Shown: positions 10,784-23,300 of the stretch, piece by piece
How the letters are laid out: each line of letters opens with the position of its first letter
Numbering within the stretch: position 1 is the first letter of the stretch
Source: Rhynchopus sp. YZ270_cl-10
Lineage: Eukaryota > Euglenozoa > Diplonemea > Diplonemida > Diplonemidae
Direction of reading: 5' to 3'
DNA length: 64,000 nucleotides
NCBI GenBank assembly: GCA_964035575.1
Contig: OZ037858.1
Coordinates: forward strand, 620,001 to 684,000
Translations under genes and position numbers: made by a program
Notes under the pieces: model-generated
The model's input: the letters and a program-made list of their open reading frames with translations, nothing else
What the model was told of the DNA's origin: nothing
Database searches by the model: none

Positions 10784-12078
10784 TCAATAGTGAACCCTGA
10801 GGAGCGAGCGAGTGCACCCCTGCTTTGCCGTGGAGGTGCACTTCCAGGTGCCCCCTACAAATTTTGGTGCCTTTTTTCTTTCTTCTTTTTCTTTTAGGGT
10901 CTTGGAATCATAGATATCGGGCCGCCCGTCGACGGACTTCGTGAAGATGTTTAAATTGCCTTGTTCACCACGTTTCGGCGGGGACGTATGTTTGAACGGA
11001 CCGTGCATAAGCTTTTCCTTCTCCTTCACCTTCTCCTTCAAAGGGGGAAGCGCTTTTTCGCTGGCATATATTTTGGAGATGCCCGACGCATCAGCTTCAT
11101 CGAAAGTGGTTTTAGTCTGTGTTTGTATTTATTTTTGAAGAAAACGATAGTTTTGACTGAAATGTTTATTTCCATAAATTTTGATACAATCTCCTCTCCA
11201 AATGCAGGGAGAAAATTTAAAATAAATGGGCCTCATTATTTCCCGCCCCGGGAGTCCTTTACACTCTTCTCACCAATTTCCACTGAAAAGTAACCTAAAA
11301 AAATAAAGTGAAGTTGATAGTGCAAACGCCTCGGGAGAAATAAAGAAAAAATGATGATTGCGAGCCTTTTTGTGCTTGGTCACTTTTGCAAAAATAATAA
11401 TAACATTACCTTGGCTGCAGACCGGAATGGTTTCCCTCCGCTTGCAGTCCCAATCTCCTTCTTCTTGCTCGTGGCGCGTTCGTCACGCTCCTTCTGTTTG
11501 TGGAAGTCATATGGGTCACCTTTGCCGTCCTTCGGTGGCTCGGGCCCTGAGAAGAGAATGCCGTTTCCACACATTCCGTAGCCACCTGTTTTGAGAAAGT
11601 GTACACCGACGTTACGGGGCTGGCGTTTGGGGGGCTCTGGCTTGTCGCCTCTTTTTATCACTTCGTAGTCTTGTTCGTGTCCGAATGGGGCTTTTTCTGA
11701 GAACGTCCCCACGTAGGTGCCGGACCCTGTGGGGTGCTTGCCGGGGGAGGCGTGCTTCCAAGGGCCTGAGAGGATCTGCTTTTTGGATGTTTCTTTGAAC
11801 TTCTTTTCGTTCTCACTTTTCCCGGGGTCTGTGTACTTGTCGTCCAGCCTCCGCACTGTCTTATCGAAGAGCACATCAGGGGTCTTGCCCTGCTTGGACG
11901 GAACGGTCATCATATTCGCACCCACATGCCTAGCCGGCACTTCCGTCTTCTTCACATAGTCATCTTCTATGCTGATGTACCCAGGATCCTGAAACCCCCC
12001 AAACGTCGTCCCACCCAAACCCGGCTTGCTCTCCACAGGCGCCACCTTCACAGGAGGCTTCTTCGACGCTTTCCCCAT
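10784..12078 (-). CDS. CFAP96: Cilia- and flagella-associated protein 96 (C4orf47 family), two exons
   Basis: Exon 1 is 12078-11410 and exon 2 is 11116-10784. The intron is 293 nt (AAG|GTAATG ... ACACAG|ACT), joined in phase 0, giving 333 residues against about 309 in human. Family landmarks in order are GYISIEDDYV near the N-terminus, GPWKHASPGKHPTGSGTYVG in the middle, the VGVHFLKTGGYGMCGNGILF segment, GKPFRSAAK, then GPFKHTSPPKR with a SGPKS-like tail (TWKCTSTAKQG). CFAP96 is an axoneme or centrosome-associated protein of ciliated eukaryotes whose exact role is poorly known. It lies 179 bp from the Cwc21 stop and 561 bp from the CCAR start on the same strand. Confidence 0.82.
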
Positions 12079-12257
12079 AGGTAACCGGAATGAATCAAAC
12101 GGGTTAAAGGTGTCACCCTGTTATGTTGTGTGAGTGGAAATGGGGGGGGGGGAAGAAGTGAGTAAAAATTCTGTGTCGAGGGAGAGGCGTTTTTTGAAAC
12201 AGCTGTAGCACCGTCTGGGGATGGGGATGGGGGGGAGGGGGGGATCGAAAAAGGTGA

Positions 12258-13419
12258 TTAACGTCTTGCCTTTTTCCGTGGACGGGAGTCTGATGAGGAA
12301 TCGCTGCTAGAATCATTGTCGCTGTCACTGCCGCTGCTGCTGGAAGAGGATGAGGCACGTCTCTTCTTTTGCTTCGTCTTTGAGTCTGCGGGTTTTGCCT
12401 GGGGCTCGTCAGAATCGCTGTCGTGGCGTGCCGGGGGTGCAGTGGTGGTAGAGACCATTACGTCCTTCTCTTCTTTGAGGATCTCTTTGAGGATCTCCCC
12501 ATCCACAATATGGTCTGCCTCAACCTTTATGTTCTTCGCAGCCGCCTTCTCCCGTTTGAGACTCTCGACAAGCTCCTTCTTGCGGCGCTTGGCCTCAAGC
12601 TTCTCCTCCTTCTTCCTCGCCACCTTCTCCTCCTTCTTGCGTTTCTTGTCCTCCTTGCGTTTGCGTTTCCTATCCTTCCGGTCCTGCTTGCTAAGCGCCA
12701 GTTTGTCCTCCTCTATACGAATCTCCTTCTCCAACTCTTTGCACAAACGCTCTTCGTTTTCTTCAAGCTGAGATGCCATCTTTTCAGCCTTCTTTGCATC
12801 CTGTAAATTGTGGGATGTGTTGCGTAATGGGTTAAGTGATAAACATTGTAGGGTGCTATAGCGACCATATGAAAGTATTCATATAAGTCAATTGGGGAAT
12901 AGGCTTTTTTTCCTTCCCAGGAAAATAGTAACTCTTTTTTTCAGTATTCACATCGAACAGAAAGTTAGCCGTATTGATTAAAAGGATATATACCTGAAGC
13001 TCTCTGTCGAATGCTTGCCCTTCGGAATAGTCCTTGTCGATTTTGAATGCTTTTTTGAAGTCTTCGACGGATTTCGATGGGAGCTCTGCTTGGCGCTGTA
13101 CCTCTCTGTCCTGTTCGCGTGTGAAGCGACCCCGCATTCGTGTCAACTCATCTTCAATCTCCTCCTCGGTAAGCTTTCCTTCATCCTCCATCTTCTCGCG
13201 TTCGACAAGGAGTTTGAGTTCAATTTCGCGCTTCTGCTCGTGCTCAATGATATCCTGTCCTTTCTCGCGTCTCAGAGTAGTTGTCTTGTAGTGACTGCGT
13301 GTGTTCCACATCAACGCAGTCTTCCCACCCCCAGCAGCAAGCTGTCCCGCATTGCGCTGTATAAACCCCGACGTTCCAGTACCACGTGGGGTCGTGAGCC
13401 CCACCCCATTGTATGTCAT
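12258..13419 (-). CDS. CWC21: Pre-mRNA splicing factor Cwc21/SRRM2-like, two exons
   Basis: Exon 1 is 13419-12994 and exon 2 is 12800-12258. The intron is 193 nt (CAG|GTATAT ... TTTACAG|GAT) in phase 0, giving 322 residues. The N-terminus MTYNGVGLTTPRGTGTSGFI is the diagnostic Cwc21/SRRM2 start (YNGIGL.TPRGSGT.G). The helical cwf21 segment (about 55-100: REKGQDIIEHEQKREIELKL, then EEEIEDEL) follows. A long Lys/Glu helix and a Ser/Asp-rich tail ending in RPRKKARR complete it. In yeast and human this protein sits in the activated spliceosome next to Prp8 and Snu114. Its presence agrees with the many introns seen in neighbouring genes. Confidence 0.88.
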
Positions 13420-14324
13420 TGTGTTAGTTTCGGTGTCTGTAGGTTAAGAGTGTGTGCTATTTGGGAGGGGTGGCGGGGTTACATGAGGCAGGGGGTTCTG
13501 GGGTTACCAAGACGCACACAGGGTTGCAGCGCTGGTAGGGCGAGGGGTGTGTAGTGGATGCAGAAAAAGAAGGTCGTTATTTTCCTTTGATCTAACTTGG
13601 GGTGATTTTCATAGATGGTAGTCTGGCAGAGTCTGGCAGACTTTTTTTTGGACTTTTTCAGACTTAAAAAAGCAAAAAAAAGTGAAGTTATTAATGCAGG
13701 CACCTCCGACTGACCCACGTACGATGCCAGCCATCCGGATGAAAGCACAAGTACCCTGCGGCCAACAACAGAAGATGTAAAAAGGAAACCTAATGACTGG
13801 CCCGTACCGTAAGAGAACGAGGGCGGTTCACAACCGCTCGACAGCCGGCGGCCCACCTTCCGTTGAAGAGTTGTGAGCTTACAGGTACTGCAGTTCGCTG
13901 CACCCAACGCTTGATGCACGATAGTCTACACAAGAGAGCAGAAACCCAAAAACACAAAAAGGGGTGGGCGGGGTGGTCACAACACCTCTCTCTTGGCGCC
14001 CCATGCAGTACCGACAGTTGGGCCTCACCCTTTCTCTTAGGGATATACATGGACGTCCTTACAGGCAGCACACCGTAACCCAAAGGCGTGGCAGAGAGAC
14101 TCCGTAGAGCGACTCTGGCCTGACCGCTGGCCACTTATGCTCCGGGTGCGAGCACCCATCATAGCATAGGGGGCCAGCCTGACCCAGCATTTATATACCC
14201 TGCCAGGGTGAACTTGCATAAAAGAGGGCAGGGGCGTTTAGACCCTGAGGACTAGGGGAAGTCCCGCATACCCCAACAGAAAGACAAAGGCTATGCACTG
14301 GTGATATAGGAGAGGCAGGGTTGC
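13420..14324. other. GC-rich unique flank before the satellite
   Basis: No coding region is supported. From about 13.8 kb the sequence becomes GC-rich with several short perfect hairpins, including GCGGTT/AACCGC near 13830 and GGGTGC-GA-GCACCC at 14144-14157. It then passes directly into the 38-bp satellite. It could encode a structured RNA, but no consensus (RNase P, SRP, snRNA) was recognised. Confidence 0.4.
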
Positions 14325-17300
14325 GAAAACAGCCCGTTCAGAAGCGTGCCTTTTGTACGCATCAGAACAGCCCGTTCAAAAGCGTGCCTTTTGTACGCAT
14401 CAAAACAGCCCGTTCAAAAGCGTGCCTTTTGTACGCATCAAAACAGCCCGTTCAAAAGCGTGCCTTTTGTACGCATCAGAACAGCCCGTTCAAAAGCGTG
14501 CCTTTTGTACGCTTCAAAACAGCCCGTTCAGAAGCGTGCCTTTTGTGCGCATCAAAACAGCCCGTTCAAAAGCGTGCCTTTTGTACGCATCAAAACAGCC
14601 CGTTCAAAAGCGTGCCTTTTGTACGCATCAAAACAGCCCGTTCAGAAGCGTGCCTTTTGTGCGCATCAAAACAGCCCGTTCAAAAGCGTGCCTTTTGTAC
14701 GCATCAAAACAGCCCGTTCAAAAGCGTGCCTTTTGTACGCGTCAAAACAGCCCGTTCAAAAGCGTGCCTTTTGTACGCGTCAAAACAGCCCGTTCAAAAG
14801 CGTGCCTTTTGTACGCATCAAAACAGCCCGTTCAGAAGCGTGCCTTTTGTGCGCATCAAAACAGCCCGTTCAAAAGCGTGCCTTTTGTACGCATCAAAAC
14901 AGCCCGTTCAAAAGCGTGCCTTTTGTACGCGTCAAAACAGCCCGTTCAAAAGCGTGCCTTTTGTACGCGTCAAAACAGCCCGTTCAAAAGCGTGCCTTTT
15001 GTACGCATCAAAACAGCCCGTTCAAAAGCGTGCCTTTTGTACGCATCAGAACAGCCCGTTCAAAAGCGTGCCTTTTGTACGCATCAAAACAGCCCGTTCA
15101 AAAGCGTGCCTTTTGTACGCATCAAAACAGCCCGTTCAAAAGCGTGCCTTTTGTACGCATCAAAACAGCCCGTTCAAAAGCGTGCCTTTTGTACGCATCA
15201 AAACAGCCCGTTCAAAAGCGTGCCTTTTGTACGCATCAGAACAGCCCGTTCAAAAGCGTGCCTTTTGTACGCATCAAAACAGCCCGTTCAAAAGCGTGCC
15301 TTTTGTACGCATCAAAACAGCCCGTTCAAAAGCGTGCCTTTTGTACGCATCAGAACAGCCCGTTCAAAAGCGTGCCTTTTGTACGCGTCAAAACAGCCCG
15401 TTCAAAAGCGTGCCTTTTGTACGCATCAAAACAGCCCGTTCAAAAGCGTGCCTTTTGTACGCATCAAAACAGCCCGTTCAAAAGCGTGCCTTTTGTACGC
15501 ATCAGAACAGCCCGTTCAAAAGCGTGCCTTTTGTACGCATCAAAACAGCCCGTTCAAAAGCGTGCCTTTTGTACGCATCAAAACAGCCCGTTCAAAAGCG
15601 TGCCTTTTGTACGCATCAAAACAGCCCGTTCAAAAGCGTGCCTTTTGTGCGCGTCAAAACAGCCCGTTCAAAAGCGTGCCTTTTGTACGCATCAGAACAG
15701 CCCGTTCAAAAGCGTGCCTTTTGTGCGCATCAAAACAGCCCGTTCAAAAGCGTGCCTTTTGTACGCTTCAAAACAGCCCGTTCAGAAGCGTGCCTTTTGT
15801 GCGCATCAAAACAGCCCGTTCAAAAGCGTGCCTTTTGTACGCATCAAAACAGCCCGTTCAAAAGCGTGCCTTTTGTACGCATCAAAACAGCCCGTTCAAA
15901 AGCGTGCCTTTTGTACGCGTCAAAACAGCCCGTTCAAAAGCGTGCCTTTTGTACGCATCAAAACAGCCCGTTCAGAAGCGTGCCTTTTGTACGCATCAAA
16001 ACAGCCCGTTCAAAAGCGTGCCTTTTGTACGCATCAAAACAGCCCGTTCAAAAGCGTGCCTTTTGTACGCGTCAAAACAGCCCGTTCAAAAGCGTGCCTT
16101 TTGTACGCATCAAAACAGCCCGTTCAAAAGCGTGCCTTTTGTACGCATCAAAACAGCCCGTTCAGAAGCGTGCCTTTTGTGCGCATCAAAACAGCCCGTT
16201 CAAAAGCGTGCCTTTTGTACGCATCAAAACAGCCCGTTCAAAAGCGTGCCTTTTGTACGCGTCAAAACAGCCCGTTCAAAAGCGTGCCTTTTGTACGCGT
16301 CAAAACAGCCCGTTCAAAAGCGTGCCTTTTGTACGCTTCAAAACAGCCCGTTCAAAAGCGTGCCTTTTGTACGCGTCAAAACAGCCCGTTCAAAAGCGTG
16401 CCTTTTGTACGCGTCAAAACAGCCCGTTCAAAAGCGTGCCTTTTGTACGCGTCAAAACAGCCCGTTCAAAAGCGTGCCTTTTGTACTCATCAAAACAGCC
16501 CGTTCAAAAGCGTGCCTTTTGTACGCATCAAAACAGCCCGTTCAGAAGCGTGCCTTTTGTACGCATCAAAACAGCCCGTTCAAAAGCGTGCCTTTTGTGC
16601 GCATCAAAACAGCCCGTTCAAAAGCGTGCCTTTTGTACGCATCAAAACAGCCCGTTCAAAAGCGTGCCTTTTGTACGCGTCAAAACAGCCCGTTCAAAAG
16701 CGTGCCTTTTGTACGCGTCAAAACAGCCCGTTCAAAAGCGTGCCTTTTGTACGCATCAAAACAGCCCGTTCAAAAGCGTGCCTTTTGTACGCATCAAAAC
16801 AGCCCGTTCAAAAGCGTGCCTTTTGTACGCATCAGAACAGCCCGTTCAAAAGCGTGCCTTTTGTACGCATCAAAACAGCCCGTTCAAAAGCGTGCCTTTT
16901 GTGCGCATCAAAACAGCCCGTTCAAAAGCGTGCCTTTTGTACGCGTCAAAACAGCCCGTTCAAAAGCGTGCCTTTTGTACGCGTCAAAACAGCCCGTTCA
17001 AAAGCGTGCCTTTTGTACGCATCAAAACAGCCCGTTCAAAAGCGTGCCTTTTGTACGCATCAAAACAGCCCGTTCAAAAGCGTGCCTTTTGTACGCATCA
17101 GAACAGCCCGTTCAAAAGCGTGCCTTTTGTACGCATCAAAACAGCCCGTTCAAAAGCGTGCCTTTTGTACGCATCAAAACAGCCCGTTCAAAAGCGTGCC
17201 TTTTGTACGCATCAAAACAGCCCGTTCAAAAGCGTGCCTTTTGTACGCGTCAAAACAGCCCGTTCAAAAGCGTGCCTTTTGTGCGCGTCAAAACAGCCCG

Positions 17301-20300
17301 TTCAAAAGCGTGCCTTTTGTACGCATCAAAACAGCCCGTTCAAAAGCGTGCCTTTTGTACGCGTCAAAACAGCCCGTTCAAAAGCGTGCCTTTTGTACGC
17401 GTCAAAACAGCCCGTTCAAAAGCGTGCCTTTTGTACGCATCAAAACAGCCCGTTCAAAAGCGTGCCTTTTGTACACATCAAAACAGCCCGTTCAAAAGCG
17501 TGCCTTTTGTACGCATCAGAACAGCCCGTTCAAAAGCGTGCCTTTTGTACGCATCAAAACAGCCCGTTCAAAAGCGTGCCTTTTGTGCGCATCAAAACAG
17601 CCCGTTCAAAAGCGTGCCTTTTGTACGCGTCAAAACAGCCCGTTCAAAAGCGTGCCTTTTGTACGCGTCAAAACAGCCCGTTCAAAAGCGTGCCTTTTGT
17701 ACGCATCAAAACAGCCCGTTCAAAAGCGTGCCTTTTGTACGCATCAAAACAGCCCGTTCAAAAGCGTGCCTTTTGTACGCATCAGAACAGCCCGTTCAAA
17801 AGCGTGCCTTTTGTACGCATCAAAACAGCCCGTTCAAAAGCGTGCCTTTTGTACGCATCAAAACAGCCCGTTCAAAAGCGTGCCTTTTGTGCGCGTCAAA
17901 ACAGCCCGTTCAGAAGCGTGCCTTTTGTGCGCATCAAAACAGCCCGTTCAAAAGCGTGCCTTTTGTACGCATCAAAACAGCCCGTTCAAAAGCGTGCCTT
18001 TTGTACGCATCAAAACAGCCCGTTCAAAAGCGTGCCTTTTGTACGCGTCAAAACAGCCCGTTCAAAAGCGTGCCTTTTGTACGCATCAAAACAGCCCGTT
18101 CAAAAGCGTGCCTTTTGTACGCGTCAAAACAGCCCGTTCAAAAGCGTGCCTTTTGTACGCGTCAAAACAGCCCGTTCAAAAGCGTGCCTTTTGTACGCAT
18201 CAAAACAGCCCGTTCAAAAGCGTGCCTTTTGTGCGCGTCAAAACAGCCCGTTCAGGAGCGTGCCTTTTGTACGCATCAAAACAGCCCGTTCAAAAGCGTG
18301 CCTTTTGTACGCATCAGAACAGCCCGTTCAAAAGCGTGCCTTTTGTACGCGTCAAAACAGCCCGTTCAGAAGCGTGTCTTTTGTACGCGTCAAAACAGCC
18401 CGTTCAAAAGCGTGCCTTTTGTGCGCGTCAAAACAGCCCGTTCAAAAGCGTGCCTTTTGTACGCATCAAAACAGCCCGTTCAAAAGCGTGCCTTTTGTAC
18501 GCGTCAAAACAGCCCGTTCAAAAGCGTGCCTTTTGTACGCATCAAAACAGCCCGTTCAAAAGCGTGCCTTTTGTACGCATCAAAACAGGCCGTTCAAAAG
18601 CGTGCCTTTTGTACGCATCAAAACAGCCCGTTCAAAAGCGTGCCTTTTGTACGCGTCAAAACAGCCCGTTCAAAAGCGTGCCTTTTGTACGCATCAAAAC
18701 AGCCCGTTCAGAAGCGTGCCTTTTGTACGCATCAAAACAGCCCGTTCAAAAGCGTGCCTTTTGTGCGCATCAAAACAGCCCGTTCAAAAGCGTGCCTTTT
18801 GTACGCATCAAAACAGGCCGTTCAAAAGCGTGCCTTTTGTACGCATCAAAACAGCCCGTTCAAAAGCGTGCCTTTTGTACGCATCAAAACAGCCCGTTCA
18901 AAAGCGTGCCTTTTGTACGCGTCAAAACAGCCCGTTCAAAAGCGTGCCTTTTGTACGCGTCAAAACAGCCCGTTCAAAAGCGTGCCTTTTGTACGCATCA
19001 AAACAGCCCGTTCAAAAGCGTGCCTTTTGTACGCATCAAAACAGCCCGTTCAAAAGCGTGCCTTTTGTACGCGTCAAAACAGCCCGTTCAAAAGCGTGCC
19101 TTTTGTACGCATCAAAACAGCCCGTTCAAAAGCGTGCCTTTTGTACGCGTCAAAACAGCCCGTTCAAAAGCGTGCCTTTTGTACGCATCAAAACAGCCCG
19201 TTCAAAAGCGTGCCTTTTGTACGCATCAAAACAGCCCGTTCAAAAGCGTGCCTTTTGTACGCATCAAAACAGCCCGTTCAAAAGCGTGCCTTTTGTGCGC
19301 GTCAAAACAGCCCGTTCAAAAGCGTGCCTTTTGTACGCATCAAAACAGCCCGTTCAGAAGAGTGCCTTTTGTACGCCTGAAAACAGCCCGTTCAGAAGCG
19401 TGCCTTTTGTGCATCAAAACAGCCTGTTCAAATGCGTGCCTTTTGTACGCATCAAAACAGCCCGTTCAGAAGAGTGCCTTTTGTACGCCTGAAAACAGCC
19501 CGTTCAGAAGCGTGCCTTTTGTGCATCAAAACAGCCTGTTCAAATGCGTGCCTTTTGTACGCATCAAAACAGCCCGTTCAAAAGCGTGCCTTTTGTACGC
19601 ATCAGAACAGCCCGTTCAAAAGCGTGCCTTTTGTACGCATCAAAACAGCCCGTTCAAAAGCGTGCCTTTTGTACGCATCAAAACAGCCCGTTCAAAAGCG
19701 TGCCTTTTGTACGCATCAAAACAGCCCGTTCAAAAGCGTGCCTTTTGTGCGCGTCAAAACAGCCCGTTCAAAAGCGTGCCTTTTGTACGCATCAAAACAG
19801 CCCGTTCAAAAGCGTGCCTTTTGTACGCATCAAAACAGCCCGTTCAAAAGCGTGCCTTTTGTACGCATCAAAACAGCCCGTTCAAAAGCGTGCCTTTTGT
19901 ACGCGTCAAAACAGCCCGTTCAAAAGCGTGCCTTTTGTACGCGTCAAAACAGCCCGTTCAAAAGCGTGCCTTTTGTGCGCGTCAAAACAGCCGTTCAAAA
20001 GCGTGCCTTTTGTACGCATCAAAACAGCCCGTTCAGAAGAGTGCCTTTTGTACGCCTGAAAACAGCCCGTTCAGAAGCGTGCCTTTTGTGCATCAAAACA
20101 GCCTGTTCAAATGCGTGTCTTTTGTACGCATCAGAACAGCCTGTTCAAATGCGTGCCTTTTGTACGCATCAGAACAGCCCGTTCAAAAGCGTGCCTTTTG
20201 TACGCGTCAAAACAGCCCGTTCAAAAGCGTGCCTTTTGTACGCATCAAAACAGCCCGTTCAGAAGCGTGCCTTTTGTACGCATCAGAACAGCCCGTTCAA

Positions 20301-23300
20301 AAGCGTGCCTTTTGTACGAGTCAAAACAGCCCGTTCAAAAGCGTGCCTTTTGTGCGCGTCAAAACAGCCCGTTCAAAAGCGTGCCTTTTGTACGCGTCAA
20401 AACAGCCCGTTCAAAAGCGTGCCTTTTGTACGCGTCAAAACAGCCCGTTCAGAAGAGTGCCTTTTGTACGCATCAAAACAGCCCGTTCAAAAGCGTGCCT
20501 TTTGTACGCATCAAAACAGCCCGTTCAAAAGCGTGCCTTTTGTGCGCATCAAAACAGCCCGTTCAAAAGCGTGCCTTTTGTGCGCATCAGAACAGCCCGT
20601 TCAAAAGCGTGCCTTTTGTACGCATCAAAACAGCCCGTTCAAAAGCGTGCCTTTTGTACGCGTCAAAACAGCCCGTTCAAAAGCGTGCCTTTTGTGCGCA
20701 TCAAAACAGCCCGTTCAAAAGCGTGCCTTTTGTACGCGTCAAAACAGCCCGTTCAGAAGCGTGCCTTTTGTGCGCATCAGAACAGCCCGTTCAAAAGCGT
20801 GCCTTTTGTACGCATCAAAACAGCCCGTTCAAAAGCGTGCCTTTTGTGCGCATCAAAACAGCCCGTTCAAAAGCGTGCCTTTTGTACGCGTCAAAACAGC
20901 CCGTTCAAAAGCGTGCCTTTTGTGCGCATCAGAACAGCCCGTTCAAAAGCGTGCCTTTTGTGCGCATCAGAACAGCCCGTTCAAAAGCGTGCCTTTTGTG
21001 CGCATCAAAACAGCCCGTTCAAAAGCGTGCCTTTTGTAAGCATCAGAACAGCCCGTTCAAAAGCGTGCCTTTTGTGCGCATCAAAACAGCCCGTTCAAAA
21101 GCGTGCCTTTTGTGCGCATCAGAACAGCCCGTTCAAAAGCGTGCCTTTTGTACGCATCAAAACAGCCCGTTCAAAAGCGTGCCTTTTGTACGCGTCAAAA
21201 CAGCCCGTTCAAAAGCGTGCCTTTTGTACGCATCAAAACAGCCCGTTCAAAAGCGTGCCTTTTGTACGCATCAAAACAGCCCGTTCAAAAGCGTGCCTTT
21301 TGTACGCATCAAAACAGCCCGTTCAAAAGCGTGCCTTTTGTACGCATCAAAACAGCCCGTTCAGAAGAGTGGCTTTTGTACGCCTGAAAACAGCCCGTTC
21401 AGAAGCGTGCCTTTTGTGCATCAAAACAGCCTGTTCAAATGCGTGCCTTTTGTACGCATCAAAACAGCCCGTTCAAAAGCGTGCCTTTTGTACGCGTCAA
21501 AACAGCCCGTTCAAAAGCGTGCCTTTTGTACGCATCAAAACAGCCCGTTCAAAAGCGTGCCTTTTGTACGCATCAAAACAGCCCGTTCAAAAGCGTGCCT
21601 TTTGTACGCATCAAAACAGCCCGTTCAAAAGCGTGCCTTTTGTACGCATCAAAACAGCCCGTTCAGAAGAGTGCCTTTTGTACGCCTGAAAACAGCCCGT
21701 TCAGAAGCGTGCCTTTTGTGCATCAAAACAGCCTGTTCAAATGCGTGCCTTTTGTACGCATCAAAACAGCCCGTTCAGAAGAGTGCCTTTTGTACGCCTG
21801 AAAACAGCCCGTTCAGAAGCGTGCCTTTTGTGCATCAAAACAGCCTGTTCAAATGCGTGCCTTTTGTACGCATCAAAACAGCCCGTTCAAAAGCGTGCCT
21901 TTTGTACGCATCAGAACAGCCCGTTCAAAAGCGTGCCTTTTGTACGCATCAAAACAGCCCGTTCAAAAGCGTGCCTTTTGTACGCATCAAAACAGCCCGT
22001 TCAAAAGCGTGCCTTTTGTACGCATCAAAACAGCCCGTTCAAAAGCGTGCCTTTTGTGCGCGTCAAAACAGCCCGTTCAAAAGCGTGCCTTTTGTACGCA
22101 TCAAAACAGCCCGTTCAAAAGCGTGCCTTTTGTACGCATCAAAACAGCCCGTTCAAGAGCGTGCCTTTTGTGCGCGTCAAAACAGCCCGTTCAAAAGCGT
22201 GCCTTTTGTACGCGTCAAAACAGCCCGTTCAAAAGCGTGCCTTTTGTACGCCTGAAAACAGCCCGTTCAAAAGCGTGCCTTTTGTACGAGTCAAAACAGC
22301 CCGTTCAAAAGCGTGCCTTTTGTACGCATCAGAACAGCCCGTTCAAAAGCGTGCCTTTTGTACGCCTGAAAACAGCCCGTTCAAAAGCGTGCCTTTTGTA
22401 CGAGTCAAAACAGCCCGTTCAAAAGCGTGCCTTTTGTGCGCGTCAAAACAGCCCGTTCAGAAGAGTGCCTTTTGTACGCATCAAAACAGCCCGTTCAAAA
22501 GCGTGCCTTTTGTACGCGTCAAAACAGCCCGTTCAGAAGAGTGCCTTTTGTACGCATCAAAACAGCCCGTTCAAAAGCGTGCCTTTTGTACGCGTCAAAA
22601 CAGCCCGTTCAAAAGCGTGCCTTTTGTACGCATCAGAACAGCCCGTTCAAAAGCGTGCCTTTTGTACGCCTGAAAACAGCCCGTTCAAAAGCGTGCCTTT
22701 TGTACGAGTCAAAACAGCCCGTTCAAAAGCGTGCCTTTTGTGCGCGTCAAAACAGCCCGTTCAGAAGCGTGCCTTTTGTACGCATCAAAACAGCCCGTTC
22801 AGAAGAGTGCCTTTTGTACGCATCAAAACAGCCCGTTCAAAAGCGTGCCTTTTGTACGCGTCAAAACAGCCCGTTCAGAAGCGTGCCTTTTGTACGCATC
22901 AAAACAGCCCGTTCAGAAGCGTGCCTTTTGTACGCATCAAAACAGCCCGTTCAAAAGCGTGCCTTTTGTACGCATCAAAACAGCCCGTTCAGAAGAGTGC
23001 CTTTTGTACGCCTGAAAACAGCCCGTTCAGAAGCGTGCCTTTTGTGCATCAAAACAGCCTGTTCAAATGCGTGCCTTTTGTACGCATCAAAACAGCCCGT
23101 TCAAAAGCGTGCCTTTTGTGCGCGTCAAAACAGCCCGTTCAGAAGCGTGCCTTTTGTACGCATCAAAACAGCCCGTTCAAAAGCGTGCCTTTTGTACGCA
23201 TCAAAACAGCCCGTTCAAAAGCGTGCCTTTTGTACGCATGAAAACAGCCCGTTCAAAAGCGTGCCTTTTGTACGCATCAAAACAGCCCGTTCAAAAGCGT

